DNA of 64,000 nt from the NCBI GenBank assembly GCA_016858145.1, contig JAEHOE010000006.1, forward strand, positions 930,001 through 994,000, in the 5' to 3' direction. The notes under the pieces were generated by a model. That model was given only the letters and a program-made list of their open reading frames with translations, searched no databases and was not told the DNA's origin. Of this stretch, positions 34,205 to 46,189 are shown in pieces. Source of the stretch: Edaphochlamys debaryana. Taxonomy: Eukaryota; Chlorophyta; Chlorophyceae; Chlamydomonadales. A program made the translations under genes and the position numbers. Position 1 is the first letter of the stretch; each line of letters starts with the position of its first letter.

Positions 34205-35030
34205 TCATTGGTCCAGGAAGGCCAGCAGTGCCACCAGGGCGTACCCCACCAGCGCCACGCCCACCTGCGGGGCGCATGGGGGGCAGTGGGCATCGCACAT
34301 AACACATGGGCGGGAGCGCGAGGGAAGACGCGCTAGCACTGCACTGGAATGGGCCTGACGAGCGGAAGGGGGGCAGGATGTCGAGCGGCTCTGCTGCGCT
34401 CCTCGCAGCGTCAGCCCGGTGGGTCAAGGGCTCAACGGGCACCATACTCTGCGTTTGCCCCCACATGTAAGACCGCTACATGCCCCTCGCCCTGCCCTAG
34501 GTCAGCCTCCCCTCTGCCCGGCTTGAAAGCCCGAGGCTCCGTGACTATGTTCCCTTTCCCCCCCTTCTCGCTACTCCCGCCTCTGCCTCCCACCATGGCT
34601 GGGATGAAGAGGTCCCGCTCTCGCTCCGGCGGCGGTGGCCGCGAAGGAGCTGTCTCTCGCGACGGAGCCTGGCTGTCCGGGGTATCATCTGCAGGGTGTT
34701 CCGTGTATTACGCCTGGTTCATCAGCTACCATACATGGGACATGAAGACCTAAGCGCTGTTCAAAGGCCAGGGGAGTCCAGAGGGGGACGCCCATGCCTA
34801 GGGACAAGCCACCGGCGTGCAGAGCGTGCCTGACGTCCCGCCCCCCCCCTGTCGACACCAGCCCCCAGCCCCCCTCGCGCACCCCCTTGAGCTCGGAGTG
34901 GCCTAGCCAGTGTGTGGTGACCTAGAGGCCGCTGGCACCGCTGGACGCGGACCGAGACTCGCAAAACCGCAGCATGATGGCCACAAGGTGGACGCGCTAG
35001 GCGGGAAGCCCGTAGAGAGGTAGGCGCCAT
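34205..35030 (-). CDS. Putative small plastid one-helix membrane protein
   Basis: A short three-exon gene I do not recognise. The last exon (34205-34268) encodes VGVALVGYALVALLAFLDQ and a stop. The exon before it ends RERDLFIPAM at a GTGGGAGG donor, so the two join in phase 0 into one continuous C-terminal TM helix. Before that comes a Pro/Arg/Ser-rich segment starting DDTPDSQAPSRETAPS. The first exon starts at the ATG at 35030 with MAPTSLRASRLARPPCGHHA and more Arg/Ala/Val, typical of a chloroplast transit peptide. Its donor is uncertain (two choices keep phase), so the length is about 90-115 residues. It is divergent from the P-loop ATPase gene. Plastid targeting and thylakoid or envelope location are inference. 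Confidence 0.5.
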
Positions 35031-35440
35031 TGTGATTGATGTTGTGTCCTGTGGGTAACTGCAGCGACATTCCAAGCGGTCCAACGCCAACTCGCGAGGG
35101 GTGCGATCCCGCCCGCATACACCCATGCCATGCAACGCCGTGCGCACTTGGCACTCCCGTTCAAACAGCCCGAGGTCGGCCGCTCTCAACACAAGGCCTG
35201 CTGCACTGATGCAAGCATAGAGCAGCGCCTAGCGAAAACAGACATCCCAAAGCGTTTTGAAACAGGCGCCTGCACTCGGCGCTGTGAGACTGCTGTCCAC
35301 AGACCAGCTTTAGGTCTGCCTCGAATAGGCTTAGTTGACTCACGACCAGTGCTCCTACAGCGGGCGATCGGCCATCACGCTCCCCGCCGCTGCCTCCGCA
35401 GCAGCTGGACTGCCCCGCACAGCAGGAATCGTAGCCTAAG
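35031..35440. promoter_or_regulatory. Divergent intergenic region
   Basis: 410 bp between the starts of the small plastid-protein gene (minus) and the P-loop ATPase (plus), presumably holding both promoters. I see no specific element. Confidence 0.4.
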
Positions 35441-38400
35441 ATGCCGCAAACCGACCTTCTGCGGTCGTTCGGGCTGTCCCGAAACCCCTTCACGGACCGC
35501 ACCGCAGAGAAGGTTGGTGCAGGGCAGAGACAGCGGCGGCCCAACAGTCCGGCCACCCCGCACCCAGCCCCACCCCATCCCCTTGGCCGCTGCTGCCCCT
35601 GCTTCACCAGACCAACTTGGACCAGACCTCCCTGTACATCCACTCGGACCTGCGTGGCCTGCGGCCCAGGTGCATTTGGGGTGTGAAGGGCATGGGGCAC
35701 CCAAGTTCGCGGGTTGGGGGGCAGAACTTCCGGGGTCATGGCAAGGCAAACAGCATCATTGATAGGGGACTATAGGCGGCTACACAGCCCCACACTCAAC
35801 CTCCCTCTCCACCACCGCCGTGCTGCCCCAGCGACACCACGTACATCTTCTTCGGGCGGCGCGGCAGCGGCAAGACCACCATCCGCCTGCAGCTGGAGGA
35901 TGCGTACCGCCGCTTCAACGCGGACGCAGTGGCCAAGGGGGGCAAGGTGGGGGGAATGGGGGTGGGGGTGCCTGTCTGCCTCTGCCCAGGAGCGAGGGGG
36001 CAGGCAGGCAGGATGCGGCAGGGGTCCTGCCGCGGCTGTGTGCCCTGCCGCTCTCCCCGAGTTATAGCCGGTCAAGTCGGCTGAGCCCCGACCCCCCACC
36101 CCATTCGCTCCCCGCCCAGGGCTACTTCGTCATCGACCTCTGCCGCCCCGGCCACATGACCCACTGCCTCAGCACGTGAGCGCCGCCCCCTCTCACGGGG
36201 TCCAGGGGGGGGCAGCGGCCGCATGCTCGTAGGGCCCGGCCCGTGTACGCCCCGCCCAGCCCGGCCCCGAACCCGCCCAGCGCTCACCGCGTGCGCCTCG
36301 CTCCCCTCCCCCGACCCAACCCTGACCCCTCCCCAAACCCTCCCGCACCCTCCTCCACCCACCCTCCCGCCCCCCGCCGCCCCCTCCCCCCCCGCCTTCC
36401 CCGCCCCCAGGTTCATGGAGACCATCGGCGCCTCCATGGACAACTGGGACGCGGCCTTCTCGGACGCATGGACCACCGCCGACCTGGTGGACTGCATGCT
36501 GTCGTACGCCGCCACGGAGCTCGTGGTGCGTGGCTGACGTCAGCATGGGGGGGGGGCGAGGGGTGGGGGGCGGTGTGACCGGTCGCACGGGCAGGGGGGC
36601 TGTGTGCCGGACCCCGGCCGGGCAACACACCGCGGGTGGGCGTGTCAGAGTTTGGGGGGAGAGGGGATGGTGGCGGGTGAGGGAGGGTTGTGAATGAGCC
36701 ACGTCGGGGGCGGAAGTCGTGCGGCGGAGTGGCAGGGGCAGAGGCCCAGGGTGGCGGGTGCACAGCAGCGGCGGGGTGGATTGGCGCGCCCTCCCGCCGG
36801 CCCCTGTGCCCCTGACTTTTGTGGGGAAGGGCGGAGGGTATTGGGGCGCAAGGGTGCATGTTTGGGAAGGGTGAAACGCGGCGGTGGCAGAGCTGCATTG
36901 GAACGTCCTCGTGTGTCGTCGAGGTGGGGCCGGCAAGGGTTGCGCATGTGCACGGGAGTCCGTCCGTGCTGTGGGGATGGTCGGCACGAGCTGGTAAGCT
37001 CTTGCAAGCCGCGAGACTAGCCACTCACGCTGCCCGTTGACGTGAAGGGTCTCCGTTTCATGCCCCTCACCCCGTTCCCCTCACCCCCTTCCCCTTGGCC
37101 TCCCCGTCCTCCCCCTCCTCCACCACCTCCTCCACAACCTCCCCCTATCCCCCCTCCCCCTGTTCGCCCCCGCAGAAGAAGTTCTCCAAGTCCGACGAGG
37201 AGGGCCGCGCCATGCGCGAGGCGCTGCGGGCCGACCCCAAGGCCGGCCGCCAGTTCCTCATCCTGTCGCACCTCTACGCGCGCACCGACACCGCCTCGCT
37301 GCGGCACGTGCGCGCGGTGCTCATGCGCCCCAAGTACACCAACGCGCAGGTGCGCAGGCGCGGACGGGGGAGGCGGGAAGGGGTTATGCGATGAGATAAG
37401 TGCCGGCAGCCAGCAAGCCCCATGCGCACCGAGGTCCAGAGGGAGGAGGGTCACAGCGGGAGAGGAAGGGGCCGTCTTGCGGCGAGGAGAGCTTGCTGAA
37501 AGGCGAGATGCGGGGGACGCACCTAAGCCCCAAACCGCCACGCGCACACTCTTCCCAGCCCAATACCTGCCATGCCCACCCCCACCCCGCTCCGCGTGAC
37601 CCCCACCCCACCAACCCCCCGCCCCCCCAGGTGACCGTGGGCGCAGTGTCCGCCATCAGCGCCACCGCCACCCTGGTGGCCGCCGCCCGGCAGCCGGCCG
37701 TGCGCTCCACGCTGGCGGGGTACGGCGAGGTGGTGTGGGACTGGGCCTGCGACCACGTGCCGGGGCTGGAGGCCCGCCCCAAGCTCATGGCGGCGGCGGT
37801 GCTGGGCACCAGCGGAGCCGGGCTCTGGTACTGGCAGCGGTGAGGGGGGAAAGGGGGGTGGGTGGGAGGGGGGCCGCGGGGGCGAAGGGGGGCGCAGGGA
37901 GCCTCGAGGAGGGGCGAGGCAAGGCGGTGGCTGGGGCTGAAGCCGGGCTGGTGGGGCGGTGGAGGGCCGAAAGGATTGGCCAGGGGGCGCTGCGGGCGGG
38001 CGACAAGGGGTCATGTGCCTGCCCTCTCCGCCTCATCCTGGCCTCCTCCTCGCTCTCCTCCCCTCCCCCCCAGGTGGCAGCGGCTGCGGCTGCTTGACCG
38101 CGCTGCCGCTCTGCAGAAGGCGGTGCGCGTGGTGAAGCCGCAGCCGCTGGAGGTGCTGGCGGGGCTGGTCAACAGCCTGTTCCAGAACCAGGTGGGGAGG
38201 AGGGGGGGGGAGGAGGCCTTGCCTGTAGGGGGATATGGTGTGCCCGTTGACGGGGCGAGGGGTTGCGAGCAAGAAAGCAGGCGGCGACCTCGCTGTCTCC
38301 CTCCACCCGTCGCCCACTCCCCGCCTCCATCCGGTCCCGTCCCTGGGCCGACGTCCTATTCCCCAATGCCCCCCGTTCCCCCCCTCCACCTCCCCCGCGA

Positions 38401-40766
38401 CCCCTCCACACACTGCTCCACCCTCCCCGCGACCCCTCCACCCCCCTCCCCCAGGACACCGTGGACACGATCCGCTCCCTGACGCTGGGCATCTCTGCGC
38501 ACCAGAAGCTGGACCTGCTGAGCCACCTGCTGCAGCTGCTGGGCTACGAGGCGGTGGCGGTGTTCGGGGACTGCTTCGACGGTGGGGGGGGAGCCGGTGG
38601 GGGGACGGTTGGAGGGGAACGCTGAGTTGAAGGAAGGGCGTGGAGGGGGCGAGGCTGGGGGGCAGATCGCCAATGCTCAGGCAGGATCCGTGTCGAGGGC
38701 TGTTGGCGTGAGCGCGGGGCCCCATTTGGTTGTCAGCCGGTACCAGCAGCCTCGCCCCCCGCCCGTGCGAGTCCGCTCATCTTCCTCTCATCTGCTCCCC
38801 TCCCCTCCTCATCCCCCCCTCCCCCCCCCCCAGAGGTGACCCTGCTGGACCCCGTGCGCTTCCCGGCCGCCATCAAGGCCTTCGCGCGGGAGGTGTGCAG
38901 GTGCGGCCGGGGGGGGGAGGGGGGGGGGACTCAAGGGCGGCGGGGGGCATCCAGGAGAATGTCAGGGTCCCCAAACTTGGTGTCCGCTGCGCCCAAGGGG
39001 TGGCGTAGGCAGCTAGGGGCAAACCAGGCAGAGTGCGCATCCCATGGGCTGATCATGGGGACGTGGCGTCGTGCCCGGCTGCTCCATGTCCTTCCGCCAG
39101 CCGCAACGCCCAGCTCGCACCGCATGGAAGCGGTGGGAGGACTCTGTTGCCGCCTTGCGTCACCACCGTCGCCCCACCACCCCTCCCCCCACCCCCCCAC
39201 CCCAGGAACGACATCCTCAACTTCGGCCGCCTGCACTTCTTCTTCCCCGACTCCCGCCTCGCGCTGGACCTCAACACGGACCGCACGCTCAAGGAGGTGC
39301 GGCCGGATGGTGGGGGGGTGGGGCTTGCGGCCGGGCACCCCCCTCGGTGCGCATCAGGCTGGCTATCTGCCGCTCCCTCTCCCGCCCGTGTTCACTCCAT
39401 CAAAAACACCCACCCACCCCCTCCCCCCCGCCCCCTTATCCCCTGCGTCTCCCCCCAGGCCCGCTTCGACCGCCACTTCGTGCGGGACCTGGTGTGGTCG
39501 CGGCACCAGCTGGAGGAGCTGGCGGAGCGGCGCTTCAGGGCGGCGCAGCAGGTGGGGGGCGGGGTCGGAGGGGGGCCACGGCGGTGACGACGGGGAGAGG
39601 CGAGGGAGGCAGGCGGGGCTGCGGCGGGGCGGGGCGGTTTAGGGCATGTCGTAGCGATGGGGCGTTTGGAACCCCGGGGGTCGGCAGCACGGCACTGCAG
39701 GCTAGTTGCCTCGGCCCTGCAGCACTCGACGTGCAGAGCCTCCCCCGAGGCAGACGTGCGCTCTCCAATCCTGCTCCCTTCCTGGAACCCCAGCCCGCCC
39801 ACGCCCTTCCCCGCGCGCCACCCTCCACCCCCCCAGCAACTGCGCGAGGAGGCGACCCGCAGCGGTCAGCCCCTGTCCGCGCCCCCGCCCTCGGGCGCCG
39901 ACAGCGTGTTCGGGGACCCCTCCACCATGAGCTTCGCGGACCTGTTCAAGCGGGTGAGGGGGGTGGAGGGGCGGGGACGGGGCTTGCAATGTGGGCTTAG
40001 TGGCAGCAGGCGGCCTCGGCTTGGGTGTACGGGTGCGAGGGCATGAGGGGCTAGCCCGCATGGGTGTTGCGGTGAGCGGTTGAGGACTGGGGCTAAGATT
40101 CGAACGGCTCGGCACCGTGTGGATGGGACGAAAGAAGCTCAGCGATAATGCAGCAAGGCGATGCAAGAAAGGCCTGGCACCCCTGCCTGCTCGTGGGGGG
40201 CAGAGGGGTGCAACGAAGCCGGGCTGCGGCTGCTCAACCCGGGGAACCCGGGGCTCCCTACCGCTGCTGGCTAGACCTGCCCTTCTCCACAGCTCACGAC
40301 TCGACGACACCCTCACCCTCTGGTCCCGAACCCCCGGAGCTAGGGGGCAGGCCACCAGTGCCTTAGCGCAATGGCACCCTAGCCCCTAACCAGCTACCTG
40401 CCCGCCCCCCTTCCTGCAGGTCCGCGGCGAGGACTTCTCCTCCTACCTGGCCAAGCTCTCCACGCCCCGCGAGCTCATGATCATGATGACCGAGATGTTC
40501 TCGCGCATCGAGCAGAACCCGGGGGGAGGGCTCACGGCGCAGGTAAAGGGGTGGAGTGGGGACTGGGGGGGGCCGGGCGATGGCCGGGGCTGTTGCTGGG
40601 CCGGCGCTGGTGCTGAGTAGCGGAAGGGCTGTGGCAAGGATCTGTGCCGCCCTGCCCCCGCTGCCTTGCCTCATCCTCGCCTGTGCCCCCCTCCCGCGTG
40701 CCCCGCTGTCGGTCGCCCCAGGACATGGAGATTGCGGTCACCAAGGCGCTCGAGCAGAGCGTGTGA
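35441..40766 (+). CDS. P-loop ATPase of unrecognised family
   Basis: About 526 residues from some 15 exons that join in phase. The N-terminus (LLRSFGLSRNPFTDRTAEK, then YIHSDLRGLRPSDTTYIFF) leads into a clear Walker A, GRRGSGKT, at residues 52-59, followed by TIRLQLEDAYRRFNAD. A Walker B candidate is EAVAVFGDCFDEVTLL near residues 338-352, with Asp and Glu where they are expected. Between them, about 199-220 and 249-265 are hydrophobic Ala/Val-rich segments (VTVGAVSAISATATLVAAAR and AAAVLGTSGAGLWYW) that could be membrane helices. The C-terminal third is charged and helical. The F-G-x-R-G-S-G-K-T context resembles bacterial-type NTPases of the STAND/AAA superfamily. ATP binding is well supported; substrate, partners and location are unknown. 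Confidence 0.72.
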
Positions 40767-41650
40767 GCGCAGCCCGCCTGCAAGGCGGCCGGTGCAGCAG
40801 CGGAACCGTGCGGACGTGGCAGCAGCTTGGCAGGATTCGTGCGGCGTTGCGCGGCACGTCGGCGGGGCTGCGCGGCAGCGGCTGCTGTGCAAGCAAGGCA
40901 GGGCTGGGGATGGGGCGTGGTGTCAGGCGCGTGGAGTGACGCAGGAGCGTACTTTGGGTACCGTAGTCGCAGGAGCGGGGCAGCGCGGGGGGGCCGGGTG
41001 CAGGTGGCGGCAGGGGCTCGCCGGCTGGTGCTGCGCTGGTGGCACGCGGCGGTGGCTGGAGAGGTTGTTGTGGGCTGGCAGGCGGCGCGGTGACTGCTGG
41101 AGAGCAGCGGGGAGCACTGTTGAAGTCATGTTTGGTGTCCCGGGTGGGGTTGATGATGCAGGGAGCGATGCGGGAAGAGTGAAGGGCATGGGTGCGACAG
41201 GGCTCGTCCCCACAGGAGGTACTGCCACGCGGAGGGCGATGTGCACCGGCGCCGCAATGCCGCAGGGGCGTAGCTTAGTCGGCACATAGCTCGCGGGTCG
41301 GGGGCCAGGTTTCGGCACGTCAGTCCGCGAGTGGCATGCTCGAACCTCGAGAGGCTCACGTGTATCAGCTTGGTGAATGTACTGGTATATGAGTGCTCAA
41401 CCGGGAGGGACCCACCCGAGCCTCCAGGGGAGCCCTATCCCGGGGACCGGCAGGATGCGATGGTTACAGCAGGAACCGCCTCCAGAAGGGGAAGGGTTAA
41501 GCGAGACTGCGAGAGCGCCACCTACTGGGTGTGCCGCCTGCACACCAACCCCCACGGCTACGTGACAAACCAGCTAGTCCCGGCAGGGCTTGGGTACCGG
41601 TAAGCCAGGGCACGCAAACCCCAACGGATCATATGCCATCTTCACGTGTG
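40767..41650. other. 3' flank of the ATPase gene; no gene recognised
   Basis: An open frame at 41331-41603 lacks motifs and splice support. A 22-bp element at 41452-41473 is the inverse of 28956-28977. Confidence 0.4.
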
Positions 41651-41651
41651 C

Positions 41652-41744
41652 GTAGCGTACGAGAACATCCTGCGGCTGCTGGACGCTGCCACTGCGGCGC
41701 GCAATGCCAAGCAGGCCGAGGAGCGCGCCGTGGGCGTGCAGTAG
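41652..41744 (+). pseudogene. Carrier last-exon fragment (duplication scar)
   Basis: 30 codons ending in a stop, reading VAYENILRLLDAATAARNAK through EERAVGVQ. This is identical to the end of the mitochondrial-carrier gene whose real last exon is at 49230-49432. The rest of the carrier gene is absent here, so the piece was copied together with the adjoining histone unit and has no function of its own. The following 550 bp also match the carrier 3' flank. Confidence 0.88.
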
Positions 41745-42300
41745 CGGCTGGCGGGTCTGCGGCCACGGGAGGGCGGTGGGGGCAATGGGGGGCCGTGGCG
41801 ATAACGAGGAGGGAGGCGGCTAATGCATTGAGGTTGGGGCCAGTGCCCTCGCCGCCACCTGGAGCTGCAAACGGCCTGGGACGGCGTGTGCTCAGCCGTT
41901 GAAGTGAGGGCGCGGTGGTATCGAGAGGGGGTTGAGGCGGTGCAGGTGGCACATGCGGCTGGCAGCGGGGGCGGTTCTTGGTTGGGAGATACTGGCATGC
42001 CCAGTACGGAACGGTACTAGGACGGGTGTGTTGGTTACAGACCAGCTCCGAGGGCCAGGGGGAAAGGGGGGAGGTAACCTGTGGCCTCCCTACGCTGCCC
42101 ATCCCTGCAGCGAGCAATAGATGGTCGCAAGGAGGATGGAGGTATACTGACCGGCGGCTGACCTGGGGCCCAGACAGGGAGTCAAGGAGATCCGCGTTCA
42201 TAGCAGGGCTAGAGATGAGGAGGGTTGCTGGCTCTGTGCTGAGAGAGCGACGAGCAGCCCCATGAAGCAGGGCCGCAAGAACCACTGGTCCAGTCATGGT

Positions 42301-42316
42301 GGTGTTGAGAAACACC
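42301..42316 (-). terminator. Histone 3' stem-loop (H4 copy 3)
   Basis: Same palindrome, 102 nt after the H4 stop. Confidence 0.92.
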
Positions 42317-42418
42317 GGGTTTGTTGCTTGGCCGTGAGAGCGTGGAGGGCGCCCGAGTGCCCCGGGAAGGGGACACGCCCGAGGGCGTCTCTGCCACACC
42401 CCAGGAGGCGCGGGGTGC

Positions 42419-43438
<1,020 letters not shown>

Positions 43439-43563
43439 GCGTGCTGGAGCTCTAGAGCTGGGGTATCGTGGCGGCAGCGAGGACAGGGCAAGGCAGGGTA
43501 CTACCCTTGCCTGGTCCCCGCCCACCCCCTCGCTGCTCCTGTCAGTGTCCCTCCAAACAACCC

Positions 43564-43579
43564 GGTGTTTCTCAACACC
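43564..43579 (+). terminator. Histone 3' stem-loop (H3 copy 3)
   Basis: Same palindrome, 125 nt after the H3 stop. Confidence 0.92.
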
Positions 43580-43652
43580 ACCTTTGCTCTTGGCATGGGG
43601 TGGGATGGGGCAGGGACCTTGAATAGAGGCTGTGGTGTGCCTGTGAGTCACC

Positions 43653-43830
43653 CGCACACCGCAGCCGCAAGCCACGAACCTCCAGAGGGACCCACTGTAA
43701 ACCCTCGAAACACCGCGGGGGCTTGAACGCCTCGACCAGTGCTGCTATCTTCCTTCCCTTCGAGGCGGCCTTGGGCAGTGGGCACCTGATGAGTGAGCCA
43801 CCCGCACACCGCAGCCGCAAGGCCAGAGGG
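43653..43830 (+). repeat. Degenerate direct repeat
   Basis: The block CACCCGCACACCGCAGCCGCAAG occurs twice (near 43659 and 43800) about 140 bp apart, and a third, weaker match lies near 31130-31170. Part of the histone-flank sequence; no function is apparent. Confidence 0.6.
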
Positions 43831-43886
43831 ATGGCACTCCGAACGTCACAAGGCACCGTAATGACTCAGGGCGTGAGAAGGGCAAG

Positions 43887-44537
43887 GTGTGCAGCGCCAG
43901 AGCTTTTTTTTTATCTCTGAGAGGGATTACATGGACAGGAGAGAAGGGGGCGAAGCCAAGCGGACCTGCTTCTGAGTACAGGTTCGGCGGGGGAGGACCC
44001 GGCTGCCGTGCGGGCCAGCCTCCGCGGATAGGGCGGTCCAGCCGCTGCGCCGGCTGCTGGGCCATAGCGACGCTGCCGCCCCAGCTCTCAGCCGGCGCGG
44101 TGCGCGCAGCAGCGCCCCGCCAACCGTCGGCGGGAGCGCCAGCGAGGCCTCTGGCCCCGCCCCACCCGACGGAACGGGCGGAGGCGTGGGCGCCGCCGCC
44201 AGGCCATCCCCCGGAAGGCGCCGCGGCGGCTTCGCCCCCCTGGTCCCAGCCGGCGGTCGGCGCCGGCGAGGGACCCCTGCCCTCGCCCAGGCCCATGCCC
44301 GGCGCCGCCTCCCCACCCATGTCCCACGCTGCGGGCGGCCCGGCTCGAGGCTCACGGGCTACTGCCCACGAGGGCGGTCCTGGCTCAAAGGCCCCGGCCG
44401 CCGCCCAAGCGGGGTGCTGCGGGGCGGCATACGGAGGGGCTCCGGTGCCCCACTGGCCCGCGCCGCCCCATGGCAAGCCTGCCTCGCTTGACAACGAAGA
44501 CAATGACACCCTGCTGTATGCGCCAAGCAGCACTTGA
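43887..44537 (+). CDS. Pro/Ala/Gly-rich open frame ending in the conserved tail
   Basis: An open frame of up to 216 codons, rich in Pro, Ala and Gly with scattered Trp, whose end (SLDNEDNDTLLYAPSST, stop 44535-44537) matches the short tails at 28251-28369 and 31903-32021. It is convergent with H2B copy 3. The start is not established; the frame may be an exon. The opposite strand is also open (262 codons, Trp-Gly rich), which the base composition may explain. No family recognised. It may be the one intact copy of a gene whose 3' end was spread with the histone units, or chance. Confidence 0.3.
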   Translation: MCSARAFFLSLRGITWTGEKGAKPSGPASEYRFGGGGPGCRAGQPPRIGRSSRCAGCWAIATLPPQLSAGAVRAAAPRQPSAGAPARPLAPPHPTERAEAWAPPPGHPPEGAAAASPPWSQPAVGAGEGPLPSPRPMPGAASPPMSHAAGGPARGSRATAHEGGPGSKAPAAAQAGCCGAAYGGAPVPHWPAPPHGKPASLDNEDNDTLLYAPSST

Positions 44538-44663
44538 TCCTCACCGCAGCATGCCTACCCCCGTGTGACTGACAGCCCCACGGGGTAACTGTGCCAGCTC
44601 CCCATACCCATCAACCCACAGCTGCTCATCCCTCCCCTGCATGACCAGCCGATCCAGGTTGGT

Positions 44664-44679
44664 GGTGTTGAGAAACACC
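44664..44679 (-). terminator. Histone 3' stem-loop (H2B copy 3)
   Basis: Same palindrome, 72 nt after the H2B stop. Confidence 0.92.
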
Positions 44680-44751
44680 GGGTTGTTGTGGGCCACCGAC
44701 GTGGCCGTGAGGCACACGCAGCGGCTGGGCACGGGGCGGGGGCGAGCGCGC

Positions 44752-45225
44752 TTAGCCCGAGGTGAACTTGGTGACGGCCTTGGTGCCCTCCGACACAGCG
44801 TGCTTGGCCAGCTCGCCGGGCAGCACCAGGCGCACGGCCGTCTGGATCTCCCTGGACGTGACGGTGGGCTTCTTGTTGTAGCGGCTCAGCTTGGAGGCCT
44901 CGGTGGCGACCTTCTCAAAGATGTCGTTGATGAAGCTGTTCATGATGGACATAGCCTTGGAGCTGATGCCGGTGTCGGGGTGCACCTGCTTGAGCACCTT
45001 GTAGATGTACAGCTTGTAGGTCTCAACCTTGCTGGCCTTCTTCTTGCCCTTCTTCTTCTTGGCGCCCTCAGCACCCTCGCCGGCGGGCTTCTCCTTCTTG
45101 GCCTTCTTCTCCTTCTTGGGAGCGGCCGCCTTCTTGGCCTTCTTCTCGGCCTTGGGCTTGGCCTCGGCCTTGGGGGCGTCGGCAGCCTCGGCGGCAACGG
45201 GCTTCTCGTCCTTCTTGGGGGCCAT
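44752..45225 (-). CDS. H2B: Histone H2B, long isoform (copy 3)
   Basis: 157 residues, with the extra tail residues as in copy 2 and one substitution in the tail ([11 protein letters not shown] instead of [11 protein letters not shown]). The histone fold is identical. Divergent from H2A copy 3. Confidence 0.98.
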   Translation of the reverse strand: MAPKKDEKPVAAEAADAPKAEAKPKAEKKAKKAAAPKKEKKAKKEKPAGEGAEGAKKKKGKKKASKVETYKLYIYKVLKQVHPDTGISSKAMSIMNSFINDIFEKVATEASKLSRYNKKPTVTSREIQTAVRLVLPGELAKHAVSEGTKAVTKFTSG

Positions 45226-45542
45226 GGCGACGACTGAGTGCAAGCGAGGAGTCTTGCGAGTTGGTGAGCACGTGTATGTGTAGAAGAGCGAGGATAGAGT
45301 GCGATAGGCTCTGCGGCAGCGATAAACTGCCTCTTATGCGAGCGCTAGCGCCTGCGACCGTTGTGGAGTGGTGGCGGGCAACTACCTGCCGTACGCTCGG
45401 CCCAGCGGTGTTACCGGACCCAACGCCACGACCTACAAGAGCCGCTTGCTGTGCTATCAGCTGCACTACACGCTCTCGACACTCACACTCTGCAACACCA
45501 GACCCTCGTCCCCGACTTCGACTCCCCACGTCAATCGTCACC
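45226..45542. promoter_or_regulatory. Bidirectional H2A-H2B promoter, copy 3
   Basis: 317 bp, near-identical to copies 1 and 2 and in the same orientation as copy 2. Confidence 0.65.
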
Positions 45543-45935
45543 ATGGCCGGCCGTGGCAAGGGCAAGACCGCTGGCAAGAAGGCCGTGAGCCGCAGCTCCA
45601 AGGCTGGCCTGCAGTTCCCCGTGGGCCGCATCGCCCGCTACCTGAAGAAGGGCAAGTACGCTGAGCGCATCGGCGCTGGCGCCCCCGTGTACCTGGCCGC
45701 CGTGCTGGAGTACCTGACCGCCGAGGTGCTGGAGCTGGCCGGCAACGCCGCCCGCGACAACAAGAAGAACCGCATCGTCCCCCGCCACATCCAGCTGGCC
45801 ATCCGCAACGACGAGGAGCTGGGCAAGCTGCTGGGCGAGGTGACCATCGCCTCCGGCGGTGTGCTGCCCAACATCCACGCCGTGCTGCTGCCCAAGAAGT
45901 CCAAGGGCGGCAAGGGCGAGGAGGGCTCTGCCTAA
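45543..45935 (+). CDS. H2A: Histone H2A, copy 3
   Basis: 130 residues, the same protein as copy 1. It shows the uninterrupted GCCGCCCGCGAC sequence where copy 2 carries an extra C, and so serves as the internal reference for that frameshift. Confidence 0.98.
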   Translation: MAGRGKGKTAGKKAVSRSSKAGLQFPVGRIARYLKKGKYAERIGAGAPVYLAAVLEYLTAEVLELAGNAARDNKKNRIVPRHIQLAIRNDEELGKLLGEVTIASGGVLPNIHAVLLPKKSKGGKGEEGSA

Positions 45936-45980
45936 GCGCCTCACCCTGGCACGGTGGCCTCTGTTCCACCCGCAAAACCC

Positions 45981-45996
45981 GGTGTTTCTCAACACC
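45981..45996 (+). terminator. Histone 3' stem-loop (H2A copy 3)
   Basis: Same palindrome, 45 nt after the H2A stop. Confidence 0.92.
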
Positions 45997-46189
45997 ACCC
46001 TGTCTTGGCTTGGATGTCGAGGGCTTGGGCGGGTGGGGGACACGGGTGGGACCGCTCTGCAGGCGGTGTGTTTTTGGGGGCCGATGGCTCTGCCTCCCCT
46101 CACCCCAGGCACTCCCTCCTACCCGCACACCCAGGCATGCACGCATCTCGTCCCCCTCTTTTTGCTGACGTTGGCCGCCCTCTAAGTTT

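Noticed and set aside
41331..41603. 90-codon open frame after the ATPase gene
   Set aside because: No conserved motif and no splice partners; it contains the 22-bp dispersed element and is likely non-coding.
43745..44533. 262-codon Trp-Gly-rich frame on the minus strand as an Argonaute-hook protein
   Set aside because: Trp arises opposite Pro codons of the plus-strand frame. It begins in sequence shared with other histone flanks and has no independent support.
45531..46112. Long antisense frames through the H2A and H2B genes
   Set aside because: They occur on the reverse strand of every copy because of biased codon use, and have no start, motif or splice support of their own.
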